The notes beneath the pieces are model-generated. The model saw only the letters and a list, made by a program, of their open reading frames with translations. It was not told the DNA's origin and did not search any database. The position numbers and the translations under genes were made by a program. 64,000 bases of DNA from Pseudobacter ginsenosidimutans. Its GTDB lineage: Bacteria; Bacteroidota; Bacteroidia; Chitinophagales; Chitinophagaceae. The stretch lies in NCBI RefSeq assembly GCF_007970185.1, contig NZ_CP042431.1, forward strand, positions 2,108,001 to 2,172,000, read 5' to 3'. This document shows positions 56,051 through 64,000 of this stretch, piece after piece. The stretch's first letter is position 1; each line of letters starts with the position of its first letter.

Positions 56051-56740
56051 ATGTATTACCAAATAACACAGTCGATCTATTTTACTTCAATTCTTGTAGC
56101 CTTCTTAACTAGTCTCACTGCTTATTCCAGATTCAATAAGACTACTTATCTTAAATATTTCGCTCCATTTCTATTAATCACTTTAGGAGTAGAAGTAGCG
56201 GCTAAAATTATCGAGGAAAGATCTGGAAATAATCAGTACTTATTTAATTTCTTCTCTGTATTAGGATTCATGTTTTACTTCTTCATCTTGTATAAAGGAA
56301 TTACTAATTTGATAATGAAAAGAATTATCCTAGGTCTCATTGTCATTTACCCATTATTCGCATTTTATATCATCTTCTTTGTTCAAGGGGTCTATGTATT
56401 TCATACAATTTCTTTTGGGATAGGAGCCTTATTAATTGTACTAATTTGTATTTTTTACTTTAAGTGGCAATTTTTTGAGACCCCAATTGAAGTAGATATT
56501 AGAAGAGATCCTCTCGTATTTATATGTCTAGGTTTAGTATTATTTCACACAATCACTTTTACTTATTTCTCTGGAATCCATTTTTTCAAAGGCCTTTCAA
56601 CGTCGTTCGTAAGAAATATGACTTTAGTTTGTATGATATGTAATTATGCTCTATATGCTTTTTTTACCGTCGCATTTCTAGTGAATCATAAATACAGTAA
56701 AATTGAATTTGTTGAATTTCCAGAAATCCCCAAACTCTAA
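56051..56740 (+). CDS. Multi-pass membrane protein, paralog 2
   Basis: 229 residues from ATG 56051 (the TTG before it is less likely). Same order of hydrophobic segments as the upstream protein, with clear counterparts: FNFFSVLGFMFYFFILY, FHTISFGIGALLIVLICIFYFKWQFF, VDIRRDPLVF and TSFVRNMTLVCM. The loop VD(I/L)(K/R)R(E/D)P is the best-conserved feature between the two. It is 150 bp upstream of the histidine kinase, on the same strand. A tandem duplication is the simplest origin. The function is unknown; a sensory or accessory role for the kinase is an inference. Confidence 0.72.
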   Translation: MYYQITQSIYFTSILVAFLTSLTAYSRFNKTTYLKYFAPFLLITLGVEVAAKIIEERSGNNQYLFNFFSVLGFMFYFFILYKGITNLIMKRIILGLIVIYPLFAFYIIFFVQGVYVFHTISFGIGALLIVLICIFYFKWQFFETPIEVDIRRDPLVFICLGLVLFHTITFTYFSGIHFFKGLSTSFVRNMTLVCMICNYALYAFFTVAFLVNHKYSKIEFVEFPEIPKL

Positions 56741-56893
56741 ACTTCCCCCCTTTTCCAAACTTCTCTCTCAACGGTAATCCTTTACCAAAATTTATTACGT
56801 ATTTTGTTGGCGTAAAGCCTTATCCTGCTCTGTTATTTCCGGGATTTTTACCCTTGCAAACATTTACCTAAATTCATATACCATTCCTGTTTT

Positions 56894-57724
56894 ATGGAGA
56901 ACCAGGGTCAGGAAATTTATTTTATTATAATTATCGGTGGTTTACTGGCCCTGCTACTGGTAGGTTTTATCGTAACCATTCTCTTCACCTATCAACGCAG
57001 ACAGCACCAGCAAGAGCAGGAACTGACCCGCTTGAAGGATCTCTTTGAACAAGAATCACTCCGTTCCCAACTCGAAATTCAGGAAGAAACTTTCAAAATG
57101 CTCAGTCAGGAGCTTCATGATAATATCGGGCAATCCCTGTCTGTAGTCAAACTCTCCCTGGCCATTCTGCCGGTAGACAAACAGCACGAAGCCTGGGAAC
57201 CTATCCAAAATGCCCGAGATATCCTCAATAAAGCCGTACTCGATCTCGCCGGTCTGAACAAAAGCCTGCATACCGACAGGATCGCGCAAATCGGACTGGT
57301 GGAAGCCATCTCTTTTGAAGTGGAAAGCCTGCGCAAATCCAGGCTAGTGGAAGTGGAATTCACTATCGATGGTTATGAACAACTACTAGACGAACAAAAA
57401 TCCGTGATGCTCTTCCGGATCTTTCAGGAAATGCTCAATAATATCCTGAAACATTCACAGGCATCACGCGTAGAAATATCGATCAACTTTACAGACGATC
57501 ATCAATTTATTCTCCGTTTGGCTGATAATGGAGTAGGGTTTGACATCGAAGCAAAAAGAAATTCTGTATCTTCTACTTCCGGTGTCGGACTAAAGAGTAT
57601 TTTCAACCGGGCAAAACTGGTAGGAGCCGAAATCGATATGCAAAGTACCATCGGCCAGGGCACTACCACCACCATTAAATTAGCTTTGCCTCCCGAAAGC
57701 GAAAGTGATAACCATGACAGGTGA
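56894..57724 (+). CDS. NarL-type sensor histidine kinase with one TM helix and no sensor domain
   Basis: 276 residues. The N-terminus is a single TM helix (about 9-30, FIIIIGGLLALLLVGFIVTI) after only eight residues outside, so there is no extracytoplasmic domain. A Gln/Glu-rich coiled coil links to HisKA_3 with the phospho-acceptor His in SQELHDNIGQSL (about 74) and HATPase_c with DNGVGFD and SGVGLKSIFNRA. Such kinases need input from another protein. It overlaps the regulator gene at the stop, so the two are one operon. The membrane paralogs upstream are candidate inputs. Confidence 0.92.
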   Translation: MENQGQEIYFIIIIGGLLALLLVGFIVTILFTYQRRQHQQEQELTRLKDLFEQESLRSQLEIQEETFKMLSQELHDNIGQSLSVVKLSLAILPVDKQHEAWEPIQNARDILNKAVLDLAGLNKSLHTDRIAQIGLVEAISFEVESLRKSRLVEVEFTIDGYEQLLDEQKSVMLFRIFQEMLNNILKHSQASRVEISINFTDDHQFILRLADNGVGFDIEAKRNSVSSTSGVGLKSIFNRAKLVGAEIDMQSTIGQGTTTTIKLALPPESESDNHDR

Positions 57725-58370
57725 TAAAAAAATACTGGTAGGAGTGGCAGATGACCATACACTGCTACGCAACGCACTGGCGCGACTCATCAGTTCGTTC
57801 GAGAACTACCAGGTTGTGTTCGAAGCCGGAAACGGAAAAGAAGTGAAAGAAAAGATAGCAAAAAATGTACTGCCGGATATTGTTCTCCTCGATGTGAATA
57901 TGCCGGATATCGATGGCTACGAGACCGCAAAATGGATCTACAAGAACTATCCGCAGATCAAGATCCTCGCCCTTTCCATGTTCACGGATGAAAGCATCAT
58001 CATCCGTATGCTTCGTCTAGGAGCAAAAGGTTATATCCTGAAAAATGCTGACCCCGATGAACTCAAACTGGCGCTCGATTCTGTGTGGCAAAAAGATTTT
58101 TACCTCTCGGAATATATATCAGGCAAAGTGATCAGCGGCCTGCACAAAGACATCGACCTCCCCGATGAACCTATTGTACTCAACGATAAAGAGAAAGAAT
58201 TCCTGCAGTGGGCCTGCTCGGAAATGACCTATAAAGACATTGCACAGAAAATGTACGTGAGCCCCAGAACAGTGGACGATTACAGAAATGCACTGTTCGA
58301 CAAACTCAAAGTGAAATCCAGGATCGGTCTGGTTCTCTATGCTATCAGACGCGGACTCGTGGAAGTATAA
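57714..58370 (+). CDS. NarL/LuxR-family response regulator
   Basis: 218 residues from ATG 57714, which overlaps the kinase stop by 11 bp; a GTG at 57705 is the only other option. The receiver domain (about 5-120) has DDH near the start, phospho-acceptor Asp in DIVLLDVNMPDIDGYE, and the Lys in GYILKNADPDEL. The LuxR-type HTH follows the linker (KEKEFLQWACSEMTYKDIAQKMYVSPRTVDDYR). It should dimerise after phosphorylation and bind DNA. Target sites are not evident. Confidence 0.93.
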   Translation: MTGDKKILVGVADDHTLLRNALARLISSFENYQVVFEAGNGKEVKEKIAKNVLPDIVLLDVNMPDIDGYETAKWIYKNYPQIKILALSMFTDESIIIRMLRLGAKGYILKNADPDELKLALDSVWQKDFYLSEYISGKVISGLHKDIDLPDEPIVLNDKEKEFLQWACSEMTYKDIAQKMYVSPRTVDDYRNALFDKLKVKSRIGLVLYAIRRGLVEV

Positions 58371-58403
58371 CCGAAATCAGTGTTTCCTCAGGGACCAAAA
58401 TAA

Positions 58404-58431
58404 AAAAGGCGTATCGGTTGATACGCCTTTT
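58404..58431. terminator. Bidirectional terminator between the regulator and carB
   Basis: AAAAGGCGTATC (58404-58415) pairs with GATACGCCTTTT (58420-58431) around GGTT, with A-runs and T-runs on both sides. It lies between convergent stops at 58370 and 58450. Confidence 0.87.
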
Positions 58432-58449
58432 GATTTATGTAGACCTGAA

Positions 58450-61272
58450 CTATTTACTCAGGTACATGCTTCTGTCTTTATACAGCTGACGGAAATAAGG
58501 ATCGCGGAGGTCCTTGATGAAACGGATGGCTTCGCCGGTTGATTTCATCTCAGGTCCGAGCTCTTTGCTCACGCCAGGGAATTTCTCGAAGCTGAACACT
58601 GGTTCCTTGATCGCATAACCTTTCAGGCGTTTCACGAACTTGAAGTCGCGGAGCTTGTTCTCGCCCAGCATCACTTTGGTAGCTACATTCAGATAAGGGA
58701 TCTGATAGGCTTTCGCGATGAACGGAGTGGTGCGGGATGCCCTTGGGTTGGCTTCGATCACATATACTTTGTTGTCCTTAATGGCAAACTGTATGTTGAT
58801 CAATCCGCGGATATTCAGTTTGAATGCAATTTTCCTTGCATACTCTTCCATGGTCTCAACAATCATGGGAGAAAGATTGAACTGGGGAAGAACCGCATTG
58901 CTGTCTCCGCTGTGGATACCGGCAGGCTCGATATGTTCCATCACACCCATGATGTGCACTTCGTCACCATCACAGATCGCATCGATCTCTGCCTCCTGGC
59001 AACGGTCCAGGAAGTGATCGATCAGGATCTTGTTACCGGGAATATGCTTCAGCAGACTTACTACTGCTTTTTCAACTTCTTCGTCGTTGATCACGATCCG
59101 CATTCTTTGTCCACCCAATACATAGCTTGGACGAACCAGAACAGGATAACCTACTTTATTGGCAACCTCAACGGCTTCGTCAACCGTATAGGCGGTACCG
59201 TAATCAGGGTAAGGGATCTTCAGCTCTTTCAGCATGTCGCTGAAACGACCGCGGTCTTCGGCAATGTCCATATTATCGAAGGAGGTACCGATGATCTTGA
59301 TTCCTTTTTGAGACAGGCGTTCTGCGAGTTTCAGGGCCGTCTGGCCACCAAGCTGAACGATCACTCCTTCTGGCTTTTCCAGTTCGATGATCTCCCAGAG
59401 ATGCTCCCAGAATACTGGCTCGAAGTAAAGTTTGTTGGCGATATCGAAGTCGGTAGACACTGTTTCTGGATTACAGTTCACCATGATGGCTTCGTAGCCG
59501 CATTCTTTCAGTGCCAGCAGACCGTGTACGCAGCAGTAGTCGAACTCGATACCCTGACCAATACGATTAGGACCTGAACCAAGAACGATCACTTTCTTCT
59601 TGTCGCTCACCTTGCTTTCGTTGGCATTGCCATTCTCGAAAGAAGAGTAGAAATATGGGGTCTTGGCCTCAAATTCTGCGCTGCAGGTGTCAACCATCTT
59701 GTACACGCGGGTGATATTGGCGGCTTTTCTCTTTTCGTATACGTCCTCATCTTTACCATCCTGCATGATCAGCGCAATTTGCTGATCGCTGAAACCAAGG
59801 TCCTTGGCGGTTTTCAGCAGTTCTACAGGTAAGGTGTTGAGTTTGTATTTGGCGATCTCCTTCTCCGTGTCAACGATCTTCTGGATCTCATTCACAAACC
59901 AGCGGTCGATACCGGTTGCTTTGGAGATGGTGCCTACACTGATACCGTCCATGAGGGCATCCTTGATTCTGAAGATGCGATCCCATTTCGGAGTTTTGAT
60001 GTATTCAACGATCTCTTCTGCGTGCATCTGGCTCTTGCCGTAGTAGCCCAGCCCAACAGCATTGTTCTCCAGGCTCTGGCAGGCTTTCTGAACGGCTTCA
60101 GCAAAACTTCTTCCGATGGCCATCACCTCACCTACGCTCTTCATCTGGAGGCCGAGGGTGTCATTGGCGCCTTTGAATTTATCGAAGTTCCAGCGTGGCA
60201 TTTTCACGATCACGTAGTCCAGCGCCGGCTCAAAGTAAGCCGAAGTGGTCATGGTGATCTGGTTCTTCAGTTCATCGAGTGTATAACCGATAGCCAGTTT
60301 GGCTGCTATCTTGGCGATGGGGTAACCAGTGGCTTTGGAAGCCAGGGCAGAAGAACGGCTTACACGCGGGTTGATCTCCACGGAGATCAGTTTTTCAGTG
60401 GAGGGGTCCATAGCGAACTGCACGTTACAACCACCGGCGAAGTTGCCGAGGCTGCGCATCATCAGGATGGCCTGGTTGCGCATTTCCTGGAAAGCGGTAT
60501 CGCTGAGGGTCATGGCAGGCGCCACAGTGATGGAGTCTCCGGTGTGAACGCCCATGGGGTCTACGTTCTCAACGGTACAGATGATGGCTACGTTGTCGTT
60601 TTTGTCGCGGAGGAGTTCCAGCTCATATTCTTTCCAGCCGAGCAGGGCTTTTTCAACCAGTACCTCATGGATGGGAGAGGCTTTGAGACCTTTGTCCAGT
60701 GCGGCTTCCAGTTCAGATTTGTCGTGAACGAAACCACCGCCTGAACCACCGAGTGTGAATGAAGGACGGATAACGAGGGGGAAACCGATCTCCTGTGCAT
60801 ATTCCTTTCCTTCGAGAAGGGAGTTAGCTACTTTGGAGTTGGCTACAGGAACGCCGATCCTGATCATGAGCTGGCGGAACTTCTCACGGTCTTCCGCAGT
60901 GTCGATCGCTTCCACGTCAACCCCGATCAGTCTTACATTGTATTTTTCCCAAACGCCGAGTTCAGCGGCCTCTTTGGTGAGGTTGAGGGCTGTTTGACCG
61001 CCCATAGTAGGGAGAACTGCATCGATCTGGTTTTCTTCCAGGATCTGTTCGATACTTTCTACTGTCAGTGGCAGTAGGTAAACCTTGTCGGCCATCATGG
61101 GGTCAGTCATGATAGTAGCCGGGTTACTATTGATCAAAATGACCTTAATTCCTTCTTCGCGCAGGCTGCGGGCAGCCTGAGAGCCGGAATAATCAAATTC
61201 ACAAGCTTGTCCGATAATGATGGGACCTGATCCGATAATGAGCACTGACTTAATAGAAGTGTCTTTTGGCAT
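58450..61272 (-). CDS. carB: Carbamoyl-phosphate synthase large subunit, without MGS allosteric domain
   Basis: 940 residues from ATG 61272 (MPKDTSIKSVLIIG); the open frame continues upstream but has no homology. Two ATP-grasp halves are visible: SGPIIIGQACEFDYSG and SGPNRIGQGIEFDYC start them, with LPTMGGQTALNL and VQLGGQTALKLAE following. It lacks the last about 130 residues of E. coli CarB (1073), the MGS-type domain that binds IMP/UMP/ornithine. Its absence seems normal for this phylum, not a truncation, since the frame ends cleanly at RDPYFRQLYKD. It makes carbamoyl phosphate for pyrimidines and arginine together with CarA. Confidence 0.95.
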   Translation of the reverse strand: MPKDTSIKSVLIIGSGPIIIGQACEFDYSGSQAARSLREEGIKVILINSNPATIMTDPMMADKVYLLPLTVESIEQILEENQIDAVLPTMGGQTALNLTKEAAELGVWEKYNVRLIGVDVEAIDTAEDREKFRQLMIRIGVPVANSKVANSLLEGKEYAQEIGFPLVIRPSFTLGGSGGGFVHDKSELEAALDKGLKASPIHEVLVEKALLGWKEYELELLRDKNDNVAIICTVENVDPMGVHTGDSITVAPAMTLSDTAFQEMRNQAILMMRSLGNFAGGCNVQFAMDPSTEKLISVEINPRVSRSSALASKATGYPIAKIAAKLAIGYTLDELKNQITMTTSAYFEPALDYVIVKMPRWNFDKFKGANDTLGLQMKSVGEVMAIGRSFAEAVQKACQSLENNAVGLGYYGKSQMHAEEIVEYIKTPKWDRIFRIKDALMDGISVGTISKATGIDRWFVNEIQKIVDTEKEIAKYKLNTLPVELLKTAKDLGFSDQQIALIMQDGKDEDVYEKRKAANITRVYKMVDTCSAEFEAKTPYFYSSFENGNANESKVSDKKKVIVLGSGPNRIGQGIEFDYCCVHGLLALKECGYEAIMVNCNPETVSTDFDIANKLYFEPVFWEHLWEIIELEKPEGVIVQLGGQTALKLAERLSQKGIKIIGTSFDNMDIAEDRGRFSDMLKELKIPYPDYGTAYTVDEAVEVANKVGYPVLVRPSYVLGGQRMRIVINDEEVEKAVVSLLKHIPGNKILIDHFLDRCQEAEIDAICDGDEVHIMGVMEHIEPAGIHSGDSNAVLPQFNLSPMIVETMEEYARKIAFKLNIRGLINIQFAIKDNKVYVIEANPRASRTTPFIAKAYQIPYLNVATKVMLGENKLRDFKFVKRLKGYAIKEPVFSFEKFPGVSKELGPEMKSTGEAIRFIKDLRDPYFRQLYKDRSMYLSK

Positions 61273-61406
61273 TTTTTGAAGAGCTGTTTTTTTTCTAAAC
61301 AAATTGCGCAAAAGTAAGGCAGCAGCAGGAATTTTGAGGATTAATTTTTGAAAAGGCCGGAACAGGCAGTAAAACAAGCTTTCCCGGGCAGGGCCGGGCA
61401 ATAAAA

Positions 61407-61433
61407 AAACCTTTACCTAACCGGTAAAGGTTT
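61407..61433 (-). terminator. Terminator of the small exported protein gene
   Basis: AAACCTTTACC (61407-61417) pairs with GGTAAAGGTTT (61423-61433). A plus-strand A-run before it gives the U tract on the minus strand. Confidence 0.8.
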
Positions 61434-61470
61434 ATATGCAGATTCTTAAGTTTCGTTAAGTGAGTTACCT

Positions 61471-61686
61471 TCAGCTATTGTGGAAAGCAGCTATCTCGAT
61501 ATCGTCCAGCGCAACTCCACCCTGGCGAATAACCCTACGTTGCTCCGCCAGATGCTTCTTCTCATCAAAACTGCTTCTGATTTTGAAGATCCACTTCTGC
61601 TTCGCCTCATTTCCTTTGAAGAATCCAACAACCGACCCTACTGTCAATGCAAGTAGTAAAACCATCCTGTTAATAATCGCTTTCAT
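61471..61686 (-). CDS. Small exported basic protein, 71 residues
   Basis: A signal peptide or anchor (MKAIINRMVLLLALTVGSVVGFF) is followed by a charged tail rich in Lys, Arg and Gln (KQKWIFKIRSSFDEKKHLAEQRR). No domain is recognised. A terminator lies 38 bp downstream, supporting transcription in this direction. An opposite-strand frame over the same bases lacks a signal. A coding assignment is likely but not certain. Confidence 0.5.
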   Translation of the reverse strand: MKAIINRMVLLLALTVGSVVGFFKGNEAKQKWIFKIRSSFDEKKHLAEQRRVIRQGGVALDDIEIAAFHNS

Positions 61687-61888
61687 AACCTCGAGTTTGT
61701 AGAATTAAACCATCATGTTTCCATATATTTCAATAGACAATTTATATACGCCAAATGCTGTTCCATAGTTTAGAAAAAAGCATACCACTAAGTGGGTATT
61801 TTTGATAACTTAACATGGCGGAATCCAATGTCCATCTACCTTTCATGTTAATACCCATTCCTGTGCCGGGTAACCTCTTTTTCCCATT

Positions 61889-61905
61889 TTTAATATTAGT
61901 TTAAT
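61889..61905 (+). promoter_or_regulatory. Two-copy TTTAAT repeat upstream of the M23 peptidase gene
   Basis: TTTAAT at 61889-61894 and 61900-61905 lie exactly 11 bp apart, as in the arrays near the OmpR-type regulator. They end 41 bp before a perfect TAGTTTTG (-7) at 61947-61954, which fits an activator site. Confidence 0.5.
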
Positions 61906-61946
61906 ACAAACAAACCGATACAGTCAAGCCCCCAACCTCTTTTCAG

Positions 61947-61954
61947 TAGTTTTG
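61947..61954 (+). promoter_or_regulatory. -7 promoter element of the M23 peptidase gene
   Basis: TAGTTTTG matches TAnnTTTG. The start would be near 61961, giving a leader of about 23 nt to ATG 61984. No strong -33 TTTG is seen about 20 bp upstream, which again suggests help from an activator. Confidence 0.55.
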
Positions 61955-61983
61955 TAACTTCTTTGTTAAATAAAAGCTGAGCA

Positions 61984-63702
61984 ATGCGAATATTGGTGAT
62001 CGTTTTTTTACTCTGTAGTGAAATGCTGACAGCGCAGGTTTTTACTCCGGCGATTTATCCGAAAGGTTATTTCAGAAACCCTTTAGCAATTCCCATCGAC
62101 CTCAGTGGGAACTTCGGGGAACTCAGGCCCAATCACTATCACATGGGATTGGATCTTAAGACCCGGCAAAGAGAGAACCAGCCCGTCCATGCTGCGGCAG
62201 ACGGGTATGTTGCCAGGATCAAGATCGAACCGGGCGGCTTTGGGCGCGCACTTTACATTAATCACCCCAATGGTTATACGACCCTGTACGCTCACCTCAA
62301 CGATTTCAACCCGCAGTTGGAGGCATGGGTGAAAGAACAGCAGTACAAACAGCAATCATGGCGCGTTTTCCTGGAACCGCCTGCCAGTCTGTTTCCAGTG
62401 AAGAAGGGCGACTTTATCGCGTACAGCGGCAATACCGGAGGATCGCAGGCTCCCCACCTGCATTTCGAGGTCCGCAGAACAGCCGACGATATCAACCTCA
62501 ATCCCCTGCTGTTCGGGCTTCCGCTTACAGACAATGTGCCTCCCCGCATTCTTCGTATGGGGATCTACGACAGAACCAAAAGCATTTACGAGCAGTCTGC
62601 CCGCATCTTCCCCGTCAAACTCACTGGAGGGACCAGATACGTTGCTACCCCGGAACTGATCACTGTTACCTCTCCTCAGATCAGCTTCGCTATTGGAGCA
62701 TTCGATACCCATACAGGTTCCACCAACCTGAATGGGATCTTTGAATCCATCTTGTATGTAGATGAGCAGCCGGCAGTGGGTTTTCAGATGGATAATATCA
62801 GCTACAACGATACCCGCTACCTAAATGCGCATATCGATTACCGGACCAAGTCCGGTGGCGGCCCCTGGCTGCAACAACTCTTCGACCTTCCCGGCTATAT
62901 CAACTCCATTTACAAAAACGAGAAAGCGCAGGGCGGAGTGATTGACCTGAGCGATGGCGGGATCCATAAGATCCGGATCGAAGTAAAGGATACCTATCTA
63001 AATTCCTCAACGCTGGAATGCCGCGTGCAATACAAGCCCGGTACGGCTTCTGCCGTATCCACTACTTCCGCGAACAATCCGATGTTCTATCCGCTGATGC
63101 TGGATGGCTTCGAGCGCGAGGACTGTGAATTCTATATTGGTGAGCGCTGCCTTTATGATTCAGTGCATATCCGGTACAACAGGTCAGCTTCCGCAAGTCC
63201 GCAAGCGGTTTCCGCCCAGCACTCGATCGGTGCCAGTTATATTCCGCTGCAGGAAGCCTTCCTGGTCAGGATCCAACCCACAAAGATCCTGACGCCAACA
63301 GAACAGCAAAGAACAGTGATGCTCTGGACCTCCGGAACCAAAAAGGATGTTCAGAAAGTGGAATGGCAGAACAACTGGGCCTCCGCTCGTTTCCGGGATT
63401 TTGGAACTTACCAGCTGTTGGTGGACGAAGAGCCACCAACCATCGTTCCTGTTGGATTCACAGACGGCGCAGATCTCAGTAAAGCCACCCGGATATCATT
63501 CACCATCAAAGACAATTACAATAAGTTCAAAAACGTGAGACCAACACTGGACGGCAAATGGCTCCGCTTCACCAATGATAAGGGCCGCACTTTCATTTAC
63601 CGCTTCGATGAATATTGCCCTCCGGGTAAACATGAACTTACCATCTATGCTGAAGACGAAGCAGGTAATGCCACTTCAAAAACTTTTACCTTCACACGCT
63701 GA
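61984..63702 (+). CDS. Exported M23-family metallopeptidase
   Basis: 572 residues. Signal peptide ending LTAQ (18), then a LytM/M23 domain with zinc ligands His53 and Asp57 (HYHMGLDL), and the HLH of SQAPHLHFEVRR near 161. A large C-terminal part of about 370 residues follows, with beta-sandwich-like sequences and EEPPTIVPVGF and DEAGNATSKTF, Ig-like. M23 enzymes cut peptidoglycan cross-links or peptides in the periplasm. The upstream TTTAAT pair suggests control by the regulator at 4.6 kb. Confidence 0.92.
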   Translation: MRILVIVFLLCSEMLTAQVFTPAIYPKGYFRNPLAIPIDLSGNFGELRPNHYHMGLDLKTRQRENQPVHAAADGYVARIKIEPGGFGRALYINHPNGYTTLYAHLNDFNPQLEAWVKEQQYKQQSWRVFLEPPASLFPVKKGDFIAYSGNTGGSQAPHLHFEVRRTADDINLNPLLFGLPLTDNVPPRILRMGIYDRTKSIYEQSARIFPVKLTGGTRYVATPELITVTSPQISFAIGAFDTHTGSTNLNGIFESILYVDEQPAVGFQMDNISYNDTRYLNAHIDYRTKSGGGPWLQQLFDLPGYINSIYKNEKAQGGVIDLSDGGIHKIRIEVKDTYLNSSTLECRVQYKPGTASAVSTTSANNPMFYPLMLDGFEREDCEFYIGERCLYDSVHIRYNRSASASPQAVSAQHSIGASYIPLQEAFLVRIQPTKILTPTEQQRTVMLWTSGTKKDVQKVEWQNNWASARFRDFGTYQLLVDEEPPTIVPVGFTDGADLSKATRISFTIKDNYNKFKNVRPTLDGKWLRFTNDKGRTFIYRFDEYCPPGKHELTIYAEDEAGNATSKTFTFTR

Positions 63703-63722
63703 GTTATAGGATCAGCGCCACA

Positions 63723-63750
63723 GCTGGCGGCTTTTGAAGAGCCCGCCAGC
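63723..63750 (+). terminator. Hairpin after the M23 peptidase gene
   Basis: GCTGGCGG (63723-63730) pairs with CCGCCAGC (63743-63750). No T-run follows, so it is a weaker terminator candidate or a transcript-end stabiliser. Confidence 0.45.
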
Positions 63751-63856
63751 CAGGCAACTGAAACCCGGGATTGAATGCAAGCTTTACTCATGGTTGCATA
63801 TGCTGCCTCCCGGCGAACAGCAAAAACAACTCAATAAATTCTGAAAAAGAACGAAT

Positions 63857-64000
63857 ATGATTTTACAGGAAGGCGATAAAGTGCCTGCTTTCAAAGGAGT
63901 GGACCAGAATGGAAATCCCGTATCTCTCAACGACTATAAAGGACAAAAACTGATCCTGTATTTCTACCCTCAGGACGATACGCCCACCTGTACAGTACAG
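63857..64000 (+). CDS. bcp: Bcp/PrxQ-type peroxiredoxin, 3' end outside window
   Basis: Only 48 codons are visible. The start MILQEGDKVPAFKGVDQNG, then LNDYKGQKLILYFYPQDDTP and the peroxidatic Cys in TPTCTVQ, is the N-terminus of a bacterioferritin comigratory protein-type peroxiredoxin. It reduces hydroperoxides with thioredoxin in the cytosol. The resolving Cys, if present, is in the missing part. Confidence 0.9.
   Translation, partial: MILQEGDKVPAFKGVDQNGNPVSLNDYKGQKLILYFYPQDDTPTCTVQ

Noticed and set aside
58450-61272. carB as a truncated gene
   Set aside because: It lacks the E. coli allosteric domain but ends cleanly between hairpins, and the shorter form seems standard in this phylum.
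1-64000. tRNA, rRNA, CRISPR, IS elements or prophage
   Set aside because: I looked for T-loop sequences, regular repeat-spacer arrays, transposases and phage genes and saw none.

Overview
The window reads as chromosomal DNA of a member of the Bacteroidota, most likely a Chitinophagaceae relative. Supporting signs are the mutY-ssb-gldE-gldD order of gliding bacteria, a tiny mS38/COX24-like protein next to an RNase G gene, a carB without the allosteric C-terminal domain, TAnnTTTG-type -7 promoter elements, little Shine-Dalgarno signal, and many SPI/SPII-exported proteins. I found no rRNA, tRNA, CRISPR array, insertion sequence or prophage.

Layout. 1-2.3 kb: 5' part of a large secreted FG-GAP (integrin-alpha-like) protein. 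2.9-8.5 kb: AraC regulator, an OmpR-type two-component system, a small coiled-coil membrane protein, a tandem UspA protein and a stand-alone glycogen-binding (CBM48) protein. 8.5-20.7 kb: mostly minus-strand metabolism (SDR, GNAT, aromatic amino acid decarboxylase, acyl-CoA synthetase, DUF1015, serC) mixed with exported proteins. 21.0-27.9 kb: a tetR-tolC-adaptor-RND efflux operon. 28.0-36.0 kb: AIM24, RicT/PSP1 with a Gln/Pro-rich tail, and the minus-strand cluster radA-comF-lipoprotein-GPx-holB. 36.6-41.6 kb: YugP protease, a long gene-free structured stretch, then HU-TPR-mS38-rng on the minus strand. 41.9-50.3 kb: mutY, ssb, gldE, gldD, DUF3109, lutB, a polysaccharide-deacetylase-like gene and a DMT exporter. 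50.3-54.0 kb: purH and a frame-disrupted comEC. 54.5-58.4 kb: an AT-rich cluster with a 166-aa CPPTCP protein and two paralogous multi-pass membrane proteins, followed by a NarL-type kinase and regulator. 58.4-64 kb: carB, a small exported protein, an M23 peptidase and the start of a peroxiredoxin.

Main observations. (1) The hexamer TTTAAT repeats at exactly 11-bp steps upstream of the OmpR-type regulator, the small membrane protein, the uspA gene and the M23 peptidase. This is the geometry of OmpR/PhoB-family operators and suggests one small stress regulon. (2) Four apparent one-base deletions, all in short homopolymers, break the TPR gene, ssb and comEC (twice) within 12 kb. This looks more like consensus error than true gene loss. 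(3) An 8-bp inverted repeat lies between the -33 and -7 elements of the tetR-led efflux operon. (4) The 54.5-58.4 kb cluster may be a split membrane sensor: two paralogous membrane proteins of unknown function next to a histidine kinase with no sensor domain. It is the best candidate here for an undescribed system.
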